Part shown: in pieces, positions 1 to 6,589 of the stretch | Layout: each line of letters begins with the position of its first letter | Numbering within the stretch: position 1 is the first letter of the stretch | Origin: Methylophilales bacterium UBA4017 | GTDB lineage: Bacteria > Pseudomonadota > Gammaproteobacteria > Burkholderiales > Methylophilaceae | DNA length: 8,960 nucleotides | Direction: 5' to 3' | NCBI GenBank assembly: GCA_002384685.1 | Contig: DGAZ01000003.1 | Coordinates: 1-8,960 of the forward strand | Notes under the pieces: model-generated | Seen by the model: only the letters and a program-made list of their open reading frames with translations | Databases searched by the model: none | What the model was told of the DNA's origin: nothing | Translations under genes and position numbers: made by a program

Positions 1-978
1 ATTAAAGAGGTTTATGCGGGCGATATTGCTGCAGCGGTAGGATTAAAAGATGTAACCACAGGTGACACTTTATGTACTGAGAAAAATGCAGTTATTTTAG
101 AGCGTATGATATTCCCTGAGCCAGTTATCCATGTGGCCGTAGAGCCAAAAACAAAAGCTGACCAAGAGAAAATGGGTATTGCGCTTGGAAGACTGGCTCA
201 AGAAGATCCTTCATTTAGGGTTAAAACAGACGTGGAAACTAACCAGACTATTATTTCAGGAATGGGTGAGCTTCATCTAGAGATTCTGGTAGATAGAATG
301 AAAAGAGAGTTTGCTGTAGAAGCCAATATTGGCTCCCCACAAGTGGCATACAGGGAAGCAATTAAGAAATCAGTGGAGCAAGAGGGTAAATTTGTTAAAC
401 AATCAGGTGGTAAAGGTCAGTATGGACACGTTAATCTGAGAATTGAACCCAATGAACAGGGTAAGGGATACGAATTCGTAGATGCAATTAAAGGTGGTTC
501 AGTACCAAGAGAATTCATACCAGCAGTTGATAAAGGCCTCAAAGAAACGATCAAAGCAGGAGTCCTTGCAGGATATCCAATTGAAGATGTTAAGGTGACC
601 CTTTATGATGGTTCTTACCATGATGTTGACTCTAACGAAAATGCGTTTAAAATGGCGGCTTCATTTGCTTTCAAGGACGGTTGTAGAAAAGCGGACCCAG
701 TGCTACTTGAACCGATGATGTCGGTGGAAATAGAGACGCCGGAAGAATATATGGGTGATATTATGGGTGACTTATCATCCCGCCGAGGCATTGTTCAGGG
801 CATGGAAGATAATGCATCCGGAAAAGTTATAAGATCAGAAGTGCCCCTTGCAGAAATGTTTGGTTATTCAACAACGGTTCGATCGCTTTCACAGGGACGT
901 GCAACATACTCGATGGAGTTTAAGCATTATGCGGAAGCACCAAGAAATATTGCAGAAGCAGTAATTAATAAACAATAA
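1..978 (+). CDS. fusA: Elongation factor G, 3' part (5' end outside window)
   Basis: EF-G is the cytoplasmic GTPase that drives tRNA-mRNA translocation and, with RRF, ribosome recycling. The frame is open from base 1, so the gene enters from the left; the Met at 106 (RMIFPEP) is internal and not a start. About 325 of the usual 700 or so residues are present: the end of domain II (AGDIAAAVGLKDVTTGDTL), domain III (PKTKADQEKMG...GMGELHLEILVDRMKREF), domain IV (QSGGKGQYGHV...GSYHDVDSNENAF) and domain V (PVLLEPMMSVEIETPEEYMG...GRATYSMEF). The domain IV tip His, which reaches the decoding centre, is encoded at 619-621. The GTPase domain lies off the window. The gene ends in TAA, 27 bases before tuf, as in the str operon. 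No truncation or frameshift is seen in the visible part. Confidence 0.97.
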   Translation: MKEVYAGDIAAAVGLKDVTTGDTLCTEKNAVILERMIFPEPVIHVAVEPKTKADQEKMGIALGRLAQEDPSFRVKTDVETNQTIISGMGELHLEILVDRMKREFAVEANIGSPQVAYREAIKKSVEQEGKFVKQSGGKGQYGHVNLRIEPNEQGKGYEFVDAIKGGSVPREFIPAVDKGLKETIKAGVLAGYPIEDVKVTLYDGSYHDVDSNENAFKMAASFAFKDGCRKADPVLLEPMMSVEIETPEEYMGDIMGDLSSRRGIVQGMEDNASGKVIRSEVPLAEMFGYSTTVRSLSQGRATYSMEFKHYAEAPRNIAEAVINKQ

Positions 979-1005
979 TTTTTAAGAGAACAAAGGAAAA
1001 AGATT

Positions 1006-2196
1006 ATGGCTAAAGGTAAATTTGAGCGTACCAAACCGCACGTTAACGTAGGAACTATTGGTCACGTCGATCATGGTAAAACTACTCTTACTGCTGCGAT
1101 TTCATCAGTATTGACGAAGAAATATGGTGGAGATCTTAGAGATTTCGCTACCATTGATTCAGCTCCTGAAGAAAAAGCACGTGGTATTACCATTAATACA
1201 TCACACGTAGAATACGAAACAGAAAAACGTCATTATGCTCACGTTGATTGCCCAGGCCACGCCGATTATGTGAAAAACATGATTACCGGTGCTGCTCAAA
1301 TGGACGGTGCGATCCTTGTATGCTCAGCTGCTGACGGACCAATGCCTCAAACACGTGAACACATCCTATTGTCTCGTCAAGTTGGCGTTCCACACATGGT
1401 GGTGTTCCTAAACAAAGCAGATATGGTTGATGACGCCGAGCTTCTTGAGTTGGTTGAAATGGAAGTGCGTGAATTATTGAGTAAATACGATTTCCCTGGT
1501 GATGATATTCCTATCATTACAGGTTCCGCATTAAAAGCATTACAAGGTGATCAATCAGAAATGGGTGAACCAGCAATCCTTAGACTTGCTGAAGCATTAG
1601 ATTCATACATTCCTGAGCCTCAACGTGCTATTGATGGTGCTTTCTTGATGCCAGTTGAGGATGTATTCTCAATCTCAGGTCGAGGCACTGTAGTAACGGG
1701 CCGTATCGAAAGAGGCGTCGTTAAAATAAACGAAGAAATAGAAATTGTGGGTTTGAAGCCATCAGTAACAACTATATGTACAGGCGTTGAAATGTTCCGT
1801 AAGTTACTTGACCAAGGTCAAGCAGGTGACAACGTTGGTGTGTTGCTTCGTGGAACAAAGCGTGAAGACGTGGAACGTGGCCAAGTGCTATGTAAGCCAG
1901 GGTCAATTAAGCCTCACACAAAGTTTACAGCTGAAATTTACTGTTTAAGTAAAGATGAAGGCGGTCGTCATACTCCATTCTTTAATGGTTACAGACCTCA
2001 GTTCTACTTTAGAACAACAGACGTAACGGGTGCAGTGGATTTACCAGAAGGTACAGAAATGGTAATGCCAGGCGATAACGTATCCATCACAGCAACACTA
2101 ATCGCACCAATCGCTATGGAAGAAGGTTTAAGATTTGCGATTCGCGAAGGTGGCCGAACAGTGGGTTCAGGCGTTGTTGTAAAGATTGTTGAGTAA
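1006..2196 (+). CDS. tuf: Elongation factor Tu
   Basis: EF-Tu carries aminoacyl-tRNA to the ribosomal A site as a GTP ternary complex. The 396-residue length is normal for Betaproteobacteria. All GTPase motifs are intact: P-loop GHVDHGKT at residues 19-26, switch I RGITIN at 59-64, DCPGH at 81-85 including catalytic His85, NKAD at 136-139 and GSALKA at 173-178. Domain II (VFSISGRGTVVTGR) and domain III (GGRHTPFFNGYRPQFYFRT, ending in VVVKIVE) follow. The start is supported by AAAGGA at 992-997, eight bases before the ATG, and by the standard MAKGKFERTKPHVNVGTIGH beginning. It sits 27 bases after fusA and 62 bases before rpsJ, so the three are probably cotranscribed. Many proteobacteria carry a second tuf copy elsewhere; this window cannot show it. 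Confidence 0.98.
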   Translation: MAKGKFERTKPHVNVGTIGHVDHGKTTLTAAISSVLTKKYGGDLRDFATIDSAPEEKARGITINTSHVEYETEKRHYAHVDCPGHADYVKNMITGAAQMDGAILVCSAADGPMPQTREHILLSRQVGVPHMVVFLNKADMVDDAELLELVEMEVRELLSKYDFPGDDIPIITGSALKALQGDQSEMGEPAILRLAEALDSYIPEPQRAIDGAFLMPVEDVFSISGRGTVVTGRIERGVVKINEEIEIVGLKPSVTTICTGVEMFRKLLDQGQAGDNVGVLLRGTKREDVERGQVLCKPGSIKPHTKFTAEIYCLSKDEGGRHTPFFNGYRPQFYFRTTDVTGAVDLPEGTEMVMPGDNVSITATLIAPIAMEEGLRFAIREGGRTVGSGVVVKIVE

Positions 2197-2258
2197 ATTT
2201 AAATTAAACAAAAAAATATCTTGAAATAGGTATTCGTTCTTTAGAGGATTATTAAATA

Positions 2259-2567
2259 ATGGTTAGTCAAAAAATACGAATTAGATTAAAGGCATTTGAT
2301 TACAAGCTGATTGATCAGTCTGCACAAGAGATTGTTGACACAGCAAAAAGAACTGGTGCTGTTGTTAAAGGACCAGTACCGCTTCCTACCAGGATTGAAC
2401 GGTTTGACTTATTGCGGTCTCCTCATGTAAATAAGAAATCAAGGGATCAGTTTGAGATAAGAACACATCAAAGATTAATGGATATTTTAGACCCAACAGA
2501 CAAAACAGTTGATGCATTAATGAAGCTTGATTTGCCTGCTGGAGTAGATGTAGAAATTAAGTTGTAA
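2259..2567 (+). CDS. rpsJ: 30S ribosomal protein S10 (NusE)
   Basis: S10 is a 30S head protein. In E. coli it also acts as NusE, binding NusB on boxA RNA during antitermination and bridging NusG to the leading ribosome. The 102 residues match the family length. The pattern IRIRLKAFDYKLIDQSAQEI, then AKRTGAVVKGPVPLPTR, then SPHVNKKSRDQFEIRTHQR and TVDALMKLDLPAGVDVEI, is diagnostic. An AGAGGA at 2243-2248 precedes the ATG by ten bases. Here S10 follows tuf closely and is separated from rplC by a 90-base spacer with its own promoter, so it behaves as the last gene of the str operon instead of the first of the S10 operon as in E. coli. Its last codon and stop (TTG TAA) also form the -35 box of that promoter. 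Confidence 0.97.
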   Translation: MVSQKIRIRLKAFDYKLIDQSAQEIVDTAKRTGAVVKGPVPLPTRIERFDLLRSPHVNKKSRDQFEIRTHQRLMDILDPTDKTVDALMKLDLPAGVDVEIKL

Positions 2568-2590
2568 AAAACACGAGCGTTGTATATAAT
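2562..2590 (+). promoter_or_regulatory. Probable sigma70 promoter for rplC and the S10-type operon
   Basis: The -35 box TTGTAA (2562-2567, 4 of 6 consensus) is separated by 17 bases from a perfect -10 box TATAAT (2585-2590). The seven bases after the -10 (AGCGCTC) are GC-rich, a discriminator type associated with stringent control by ppGpp in E. coli stable-RNA and ribosomal-protein promoters. Transcription should begin near 2597-2598, in a pyrimidine run CTTTT, giving a leader of about 60 nt before rplC. The -35 box is made of the last sense codon and stop codon of rpsJ. The placement in the longest spacer between fusA and rpsQ supports the call; no start-site mapping is available. Confidence 0.68.
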
Positions 2591-2601
2591 AGCGCTCTTT
2601 T
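2575..2601 (+). terminator. Terminator-like hairpin overlapping the rplC promoter
   Basis: Bases 2575-2583 (GAGCGTTGT) pair with 2589-2597 (ATAGCGCTC): nine pairs including two G-T wobbles, with loop ATATA at 2584-2588. An A-rich stretch precedes it and TTTT (2598-2601) follows. This resembles a weak intrinsic terminator for the fusA-tuf-rpsJ transcript. The T run is short and half the stem is weak, so termination would be partial at best. The same bases contain the -10 box, so part of the symmetry could be coincidence. Confidence 0.4.
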
Positions 2602-2604
2602 AAG

Positions 2605-2628
2605 AAGTCAATCAATTGTAATTGGCTT
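2605..2628 (+). promoter_or_regulatory. Hairpin in the presumed rplC leader RNA
   Basis: Bases 2605-2612 (AAGTCAAT) pair with 2621-2628 (ATTGGCTT): eight pairs with one G-T wobble and an 8-base loop. It lies about 8 nt into the predicted transcript and 16 nt before the rplC ribosome-binding site AAGGA (2645-2649). In E. coli, L4 represses its operon through a leader hairpin placed before rpsJ. This hairpin is much smaller and sits before rplC, so a link to L4 is only a guess. Confidence 0.35.
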
Positions 2629-2657
2629 TGTAACTAATAATAATAAGGAAGAAGATC

Positions 2658-3308
2658 ATGAGCTTAGGGCTTATTGGTCGCAAGGTCGGAATGACCCGAG
2701 TATTTACTGATGAAGGCGCAAGCATTCCAGTAACGGTACTTGAAGTGGTTCCTAATCGCGTGACACAGATCAAAAAATTAAATAGTGATGGCTATAGCAG
2801 CCTTCAGTTAGCGTATGGAAAATCTAAATCTACCAAGCTAAATAAATCACTTGTAGGTCACTATGCCAAAGCGTCAGTTGAGGCAGGGCTAGGACTTCAC
2901 GAGCTAAGATTATCTGAAGAAGAGATTAGCAAATACACGACAGAATCAATATTGTCAGTGGAAATATTCCAAGTTGGCCAAAAGGTTGATGTAACAGGTA
3001 CAACTATTGGTAAAGGCTTCCAAGGCCCCATAAAACGACATCATTTTAGCTCTAATAGAGCTACTCACGGCGTTTCTATTTCACATAATTCGCATGGGTC
3101 AACAGGCCAATGTCAAGATCCTGGTCGAGTGTTCCCTGGTAAAAAGATGGCCGGACACTTAGGGGATAAAAAAAGAACAACACAAAACTTAGAAGTGGTA
3201 AGAATAGATTCACCTAGGAATCTAATTTTAATTAAAGGTGCAATTCCGGGGTCTAAGGGCTCTGATGTTTTAATTAAACCCGCTGTTAAGTCTCAAGGGG
3301 GAGCGTAA
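2658..3308 (+). CDS. rplC: 50S ribosomal protein L3
   Basis: L3 is an early-assembling 50S protein that binds 23S rRNA near the 3' end and extends a loop towards the peptidyl-transferase centre. The 216 residues compare with 209 in E. coli. Family signatures are GLIGRKVGMTRVFTDEG at residues 4-20, VDVTGTTIGKGFQGPIKRHHF at about 110-130 and GQCQDPGRVFPGKKMAGHLG at 150-169. The last contains the Gln-rich stretch that PrmB methylates in E. coli (Q150 there; equivalent here Q151 or Q153). A few extra residues follow the usual KPAV ending. AAGGA at 2645-2649 serves the start. The stop TAA shares one base with the rplD ATG, so translation of L3 and L4 is probably coupled. This is the first gene after the internal promoter. 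Confidence 0.97.
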   Translation: MSLGLIGRKVGMTRVFTDEGASIPVTVLEVVPNRVTQIKKLNSDGYSSLQLAYGKSKSTKLNKSLVGHYAKASVEAGLGLHELRLSEEEISKYTTESILSVEIFQVGQKVDVTGTTIGKGFQGPIKRHHFSSNRATHGVSISHNSHGSTGQCQDPGRVFPGKKMAGHLGDKKRTTQNLEVVRIDSPRNLILIKGAIPGSKGSDVLIKPAVKSQGGA

Positions 3309-3934
3309 TGGAATTTAAGATCCTCGATAAATCTGGAAAAGACTCTAAAAAAATTCACAAAGCATCTGACGAGATATTCGGAAGCGAGTTTAATGAGTCA
3401 TTGATCCATCAGCTAGTGACCTCATATATGAGTAATGCACGCTCGGTTACTCGTGCACAAAAGACTCGTGGGGAAGTTAAGCACAGCACTAGAAAGCCAT
3501 TTCGACAAAAAGGAACCGGTAATGCTCGTGCAGGAATGACATCTAGCCCAATCTGGCGTGGGGGAGGAAGAGCTTTTCCAAACAGACCAGATGAAAATTA
3601 TACTCAAAAAATTAATAAGAAAGCTTATAGGGTAGCAATGAAGTCTATTCTTTCAGAGCTGGTTAGACAGGAAAGATTGTCAATAATAGAAGAATTTAAA
3701 GTCGAATCACCCAAAACTAAACAGTTTGTTGAAAAGATTAAAACACTCGGTATTACTGAAAATGTTTTGGTGCTAATTGATTCTTTTGATGAAAACTTGT
3801 ATTTATCCTCAAGAAATTTAATAAATGTATTAGTGGTGGAGGCTAAATATGCTGATCCGGTGAGTCTCGTACATTTTTCTAAGGTGATCGCAACAACAGA
3901 AGCTGTTAAACAACTTGAGGAGATGTTTGCATGA
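3308..3934 (+). CDS. rplD: 50S ribosomal protein L4
   Basis: L4 binds 23S rRNA domain I, and its long loop helps form the exit-tunnel constriction. In E. coli it also represses the S10 operon. The 208 residues compare with 201 in E. coli. Recognisable blocks are FNESLIHQLVTSY, TRAQKTRGEV, KPFRQKGTGNARAG (tunnel loop, with K68 matching E. coli K63, a known macrolide-resistance site) and SPIWRGGG, then MKSILSELVRQERL and DPVSLVHFSKVI...AVKQLEEMFA at the C-terminus. The N-terminus (LDKSGKDSKKIHKA) is longer and more basic than in E. coli. The ATG overlaps the rplC stop by one base and the TGA overlaps the rplW ATG by four, so all three are likely coupled. Whether L4 regulates this operon is unknown, since no E. 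coli-type leader is visible. Confidence 0.96.
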   Translation: MEFKILDKSGKDSKKIHKASDEIFGSEFNESLIHQLVTSYMSNARSVTRAQKTRGEVKHSTRKPFRQKGTGNARAGMTSSPIWRGGGRAFPNRPDENYTQKINKKAYRVAMKSILSELVRQERLSIIEEFKVESPKTKQFVEKIKTLGITENVLVLIDSFDENLYLSSRNLINVLVVEAKYADPVSLVHFSKVIATTEAVKQLEEMFA

Positions 3935-4239
3935 GTAACTTAATCAAACAAACAGATAGATCACTTCGATCTATCCTAGCTCCGCAAGTAACTGAAAAAG
4001 CAACAATGATTGCAGACAAGAACAACCAGATTGCATTTAAAGTCACACAATCAGCTACTAAAGCCGACGTGAAAATGGCAATTGAAACGATGTTTAAGGT
4101 TGAGGTATCGTCTGTAAATATTTTAAATGTGAATGGAAAGACTAAAAGGTCTGGACGTTCAATGGGTAAACGTCATGACTGGAAAAAAGCATATGTGTGC
4201 TTAAAAGCTGGTCAAGAGATTAACTTTACAGGTGAATAA
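3931..4239 (+). CDS. rplW: 50S ribosomal protein L23
   Basis: L23 sits at the rim of the polypeptide exit tunnel and docks trigger factor and SRP. The 102 residues are close to the E. coli length of 100. The motif LAPQVTEKATM holds E22, corresponding to E. coli Glu18, a key contact for trigger factor. The fold signature continues with IAFKVTQSATKADVKMAIE, VEVSSVNILNVNGK and SMGKRHDWKKAYVCLK. Translation starts inside the rplD stop (ATGA, four-base overlap), which implies coupling. The stop codon TAA itself feeds into the strong AAGGAG ribosome-binding site of rplB. Confidence 0.96.
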   Translation: MSNLIKQTDRSLRSILAPQVTEKATMIADKNNQIAFKVTQSATKADVKMAIETMFKVEVSSVNILNVNGKTKRSGRSMGKRHDWKKAYVCLKAGQEINFTGE

Positions 4240-4243
4240 GGAG
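4238..4243 (+). promoter_or_regulatory. Strong ribosome-binding site of rplB
   Basis: AAGGAG is the best Shine-Dalgarno match in the window and lies six bases before the rplB ATG. It uses the last two bases of the rplW stop codon. It fixes the rplB start at 4250. Confidence 0.85.
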
Positions 4244-4249
4244 AAATAG

Positions 4250-5083
4250 ATGGCTATAGTTAAAGTAAAACCAACCTCACCTGGAAGACGTGGTCTGCAG
4301 AAGGTAGTAACAGAGGGTCTTCACAAAGGTAAGCCTCACGCACCACTACTAGTTAAGAAGAAGCAAAACGCTGGACGTAACCATCACGGCCGAATTACAG
4401 TAAGACATATGGGCGGCGGACACAAACAGCACATAAGAATTGTAGATTTTAAACGAACAAAAGATGGTATACCGGCTACAGTTGAAACAATAGAGTATGA
4501 TCCTAATCGGTCTGCTCACTTAGCCTTGCTTTGTTACGCTGATGGAGAAAGAACCTACATTATTGCACCCAAGGGTGTTGCTGCAGGTGACAAATTAATG
4601 AGTGGCATAGAGGCCCCCTTTAAAGATGGTAATACGCTACCACTTAAAAGCATACCCGTTGGTAGTACTATTCATTGCGTTGAAATGAAGCCTGGAAAAG
4701 GAGCACAAATGGCTCGCTCTGCAGGAACATCAGTACAACTATTAGCACGTGAAGGAGCTTATGCTCAATTAAGATTAAAATCAGGTGAGGTGAGAAAGAT
4801 ACATGTGGACTGTAAAGCCACTCTTGGAGAAGTTGGAAACAACGAGCACTCACTAAGATCGATTGGTAAAGCTGGAGCAAACAGATGGAGAGGCATTAGA
4901 CCAACTGTTAGAGGTGTTGTGATGAACCCTGTAGACCATCCTCACGGTGGTGGTGAAGGAAGAACTTCTGGTGGTCGTCATCCGGTAAGCCCATGGGGCA
5001 CACCAACAAAAGGATATAGAACAAGAAATAATAAGCGTACTGATAATATGAGAATCAGCCGTAGACCATCTAATAAAAGGTAA
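4250..5083 (+). CDS. rplB: 50S ribosomal protein L2
   Basis: L2 is one of the most conserved ribosomal proteins; it is needed for subunit association, tRNA binding and peptidyl-transferase activity. The 277 residues compare with 273 in E. coli. The N-terminal TSPGRRGL and NHHGRITVRHMGGGHK (residues 44-59), the OB-fold/SH3 centre (IEYDPNRSAHLALL...RTYIIAPKG) and the C-terminal MNPVDHPHGGGEGR (about 225-238) are all present. H230 corresponds to the E. coli His229 implicated in activity. The tail KGYRTRNNKRTDNMRISRR is basic as expected. The strong AAGGAG six bases upstream fixes the start. The gap is 10 bases after rplW and 5 bases before rpsS. Confidence 0.98.
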   Translation: MAIVKVKPTSPGRRGLQKVVTEGLHKGKPHAPLLVKKKQNAGRNHHGRITVRHMGGGHKQHIRIVDFKRTKDGIPATVETIEYDPNRSAHLALLCYADGERTYIIAPKGVAAGDKLMSGIEAPFKDGNTLPLKSIPVGSTIHCVEMKPGKGAQMARSAGTSVQLLAREGAYAQLRLKSGEVRKIHVDCKATLGEVGNNEHSLRSIGKAGANRWRGIRPTVRGVVMNPVDHPHGGGEGRTSGGRHPVSPWGTPTKGYRTRNNKRTDNMRISRRPSNKR

Positions 5084-5088
5084 ATGAT

Positions 5089-5361
5089 ATGTCAAGATCG
5101 ATTAAAAAAGGACCATTTGTAGATTTGCACCTTGCTAAAAAGGTGGAGATTGCATCGGAAGCAAGGGATCGTAAGCCAATTAAGACTTGGTCAAGAAGAT
5201 CAACAATACTTCCAAACTTTATTGGCTTAACTATTGCTGTGCATAACGGAAGGCAGCATGTTCCTGTGTTAATAGTTGAGAACATGGTAGGACATAAGCT
5301 TGGAGAATTTGCAGCAACTAGAACATTTAAAGGCCACTCTGGCGATAGAAAGGCGAAATAA
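5089..5361 (+). CDS. rpsS: 30S ribosomal protein S19
   Basis: S19 binds the 30S head with S13, near the A-site finger bridge, and contacts tRNA. The 90 residues compare with 92 in E. coli. MSRSIKKGPFVDLHLAKKV, then TWSRRSTILPNFIGLTIAVHNGRQHVPV and MVGHKLGEFAATRTFKGH, are diagnostic and nearly invariant. The short basic end (SGDRKAK) lacks the last two lysines of the E. coli protein. The gene begins five bases after rplB; its ribosome-binding site AAAAGG (5075-5080) lies inside the rplB end. Only three bases separate it from rplV. Confidence 0.97.
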   Translation: MSRSIKKGPFVDLHLAKKVEIASEARDRKPIKTWSRRSTILPNFIGLTIAVHNGRQHVPVLIVENMVGHKLGEFAATRTFKGHSGDRKAK

Positions 5362-5364
5362 ATT

Positions 5365-5700
5365 ATGGCTAACGAAGTCTCAGCAATTTTAAAAGGTGTC
5401 AGAATTTCTCCGCAAAAAGCGAGATTAGTAGCTGATATGATCAGAGGTAAAAAAGTTGATAATGCTATAAATATATTAGCCTTTAGCCCAAAAAAAGGCG
5501 CAGATATTATTAAAAAAGTATTAGAGTCGGCGATTGCTAATGCAGAACATAATAATGGTGCGGATATTGATGAGCTAATGATCAAGACTATATATGTAGA
5601 TAAAGGTGCAATTTTAAAACGTATTCGTGCTCGAGCTAAAGGCAGAGCAGGAAAGATTCAAAAACAAACAAGTCACATTACAGTGACAGTGGGAAGCTAG
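5365..5700 (+). CDS. rplV: 50S ribosomal protein L22
   Basis: L22 binds all 23S rRNA domains; its long beta-hairpin lines the exit-tunnel constriction opposite L4. The 111 residues match E. coli (110). The globular part is clear: RISPQKARLVADMIRGKKVDNA and KKVLESAIANAEHNNGADIDEL. The tunnel hairpin runs over residues 79-104 (DKGAILKRIRARAKGRAGKI). L84-K85-R86 align with E. coli M82-K83-R84, the triplet whose loss gives erythromycin resistance, so no deletion is present. The start lies three bases after rpsS, with AAAGG inside the end of that gene as ribosome-binding site. rpsC follows after eight bases. Confidence 0.97.
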   Translation: MANEVSAILKGVRISPQKARLVADMIRGKKVDNAINILAFSPKKGADIIKKVLESAIANAEHNNGADIDELMIKTIYVDKGAILKRIRARAKGRAGKIQKQTSHITVTVGS

Positions 5701-5708
5701 AGAAAATT

Positions 5709-6587
5709 ATGGGTCAAAAAATTAATCCAATAGGTTTCCGTTTAGGGGTCACAAAAAACTGGTCCTCTAAGTGGTATGCAAATTCAAAAAACTTTGCTGC
5801 GTTACTGCAAAACGATATAAAAGTCAGAGAGTTTTTAAATAAAAAACTAGCTAATGCCGCTGTAAGTAAAATCGTGATTGAGAGACCTGCTAAAAATGCA
5901 AAAATAACCATATATTCTGCAAGGCCAGGCATTGTTATCGGAAAAAAAGGTGAAGACATAGAGACATTAAGATCAAGCCTCCAAAGCCTTATGGGTATTC
6001 CAGTCCAATTAAATATTGAAGAAATCAGAAAGCCTGAAGTTGATGCAACACTAATCGCTCAGAGCATTGCTCAGCAACTTGAAAAGAGAGTTATGTTTAG
6101 AAGGGCAATGAAAAGAGCTATGCAAAATGCAATGAGATTGGGAGCTCAGGGTATAAAAATTATGAGTTCTGGACGATTAAATGGTATTGAGATTGCTAGG
6201 TCAGAGTGGTACAGAGAAGGCCGTGTCCCTCTTCATACCTTGAGAGCTGACATTGACTATGGAGTTGCAAGAGCACAAACAACATACGGAATTATTGGTA
6301 TCAAGGTTTGGATCTATAAAGGGGAAAGATTTGAAGAGCCAGCTAAGTCAGCTATTCCGGAAAATAAAGATATTATTGAAGAAAAAAAAGTTATCCCAGC
6401 CAGAAAGACTGTTAAAGATGCGGTAACTAAAAAAATGACTAAACCAGCTGCAAATAAAACAACGGTAAAGACAGTTGTTAAGAAAGTAGCTAAACCTAAA
6501 GAAGAAGCTAAAACAGAATCAGATGCTCAAGAAGTGAAGTCTGAAAATGTAGAAGCTTCAAAAGAAAATAAGAAAGATGAGGCATAA
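5709..6587 (+). CDS. rpsC: 30S ribosomal protein S3 with a long charged C-terminal tail
   Basis: S3 forms the mRNA entry channel with S4 and S5 and contributes helicase activity. The start MGQKINPIGFRLGVTKNWSS is standard. The KH domain shows RPGIVIGKKGEDIETLR, with the GKKG loop at residues 78-81. R131, R132 and K135 (MFRRAMKRAMQNAMRLG) match the E. coli residues needed for mRNA unwinding. The C-terminal domain (SGRLNGIEIARSEWYREGRVPLHTLRADIDYG, then GIIGIKVWIYKGE) is complete by about residue 207. The protein is 292 residues, against 233 in E. coli. The extra tail, residues 210-292, is of low complexity: Lys/Thr/Val/Ala-rich and basic first, then Glu/Ser-rich. It continues in frame without a break and its end carries the rplP ribosome-binding site, so it is genuine coding sequence. 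rplP starts two bases after the stop. Confidence 0.97.
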   Translation: MGQKINPIGFRLGVTKNWSSKWYANSKNFAALLQNDIKVREFLNKKLANAAVSKIVIERPAKNAKITIYSARPGIVIGKKGEDIETLRSSLQSLMGIPVQLNIEEIRKPEVDATLIAQSIAQQLEKRVMFRRAMKRAMQNAMRLGAQGIKIMSSGRLNGIEIARSEWYREGRVPLHTLRADIDYGVARAQTTYGIIGIKVWIYKGERFEEPAKSAIPENKDIIEEKKVIPARKTVKDAVTKKMTKPAANKTTVKTVVKKVAKPKEEAKTESDAQEVKSENVEASKENKKDEA

Positions 6588-6589
6588 AA

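Noticed and set aside
106..108. ATG at 106 as a start for a short EF-G
   Set aside because: The EF-G frame is open and matches the family from base 1, so this Met is internal in RMIFPEP.
2215..2240. Possible weak terminator between tuf and rpsJ
   Set aside because: AATATC (2215-2220) can pair with GGTATT (2229-2234) including a G-T wobble, but the stem is weak and the following CGTTCTTT is interrupted. The 62-base spacer fits simple read-through.
2221..2249. TTGAAA at 2221 as a -35 box for an rpsJ promoter
   Set aside because: At 16-18 base spacing there is no acceptable -10 box; the region there is the ribosome-binding site AGAGGA.
5070..5585. Open frame of 171 codons on the - strand across rpsS and rplV
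   Set aside because: It lies wholly antisense to two strongly conserved genes, has a low-complexity Ser/Leu/Ile composition typical of a reverse-strand shadow, no ribosome-binding site that I can see, and matches no family I recognise. Similar shorter - strand frames at 3422-3607, 4668-4880, 4853-5095, 5714-5959 and 6508-6762 were rejected for the same reasons.
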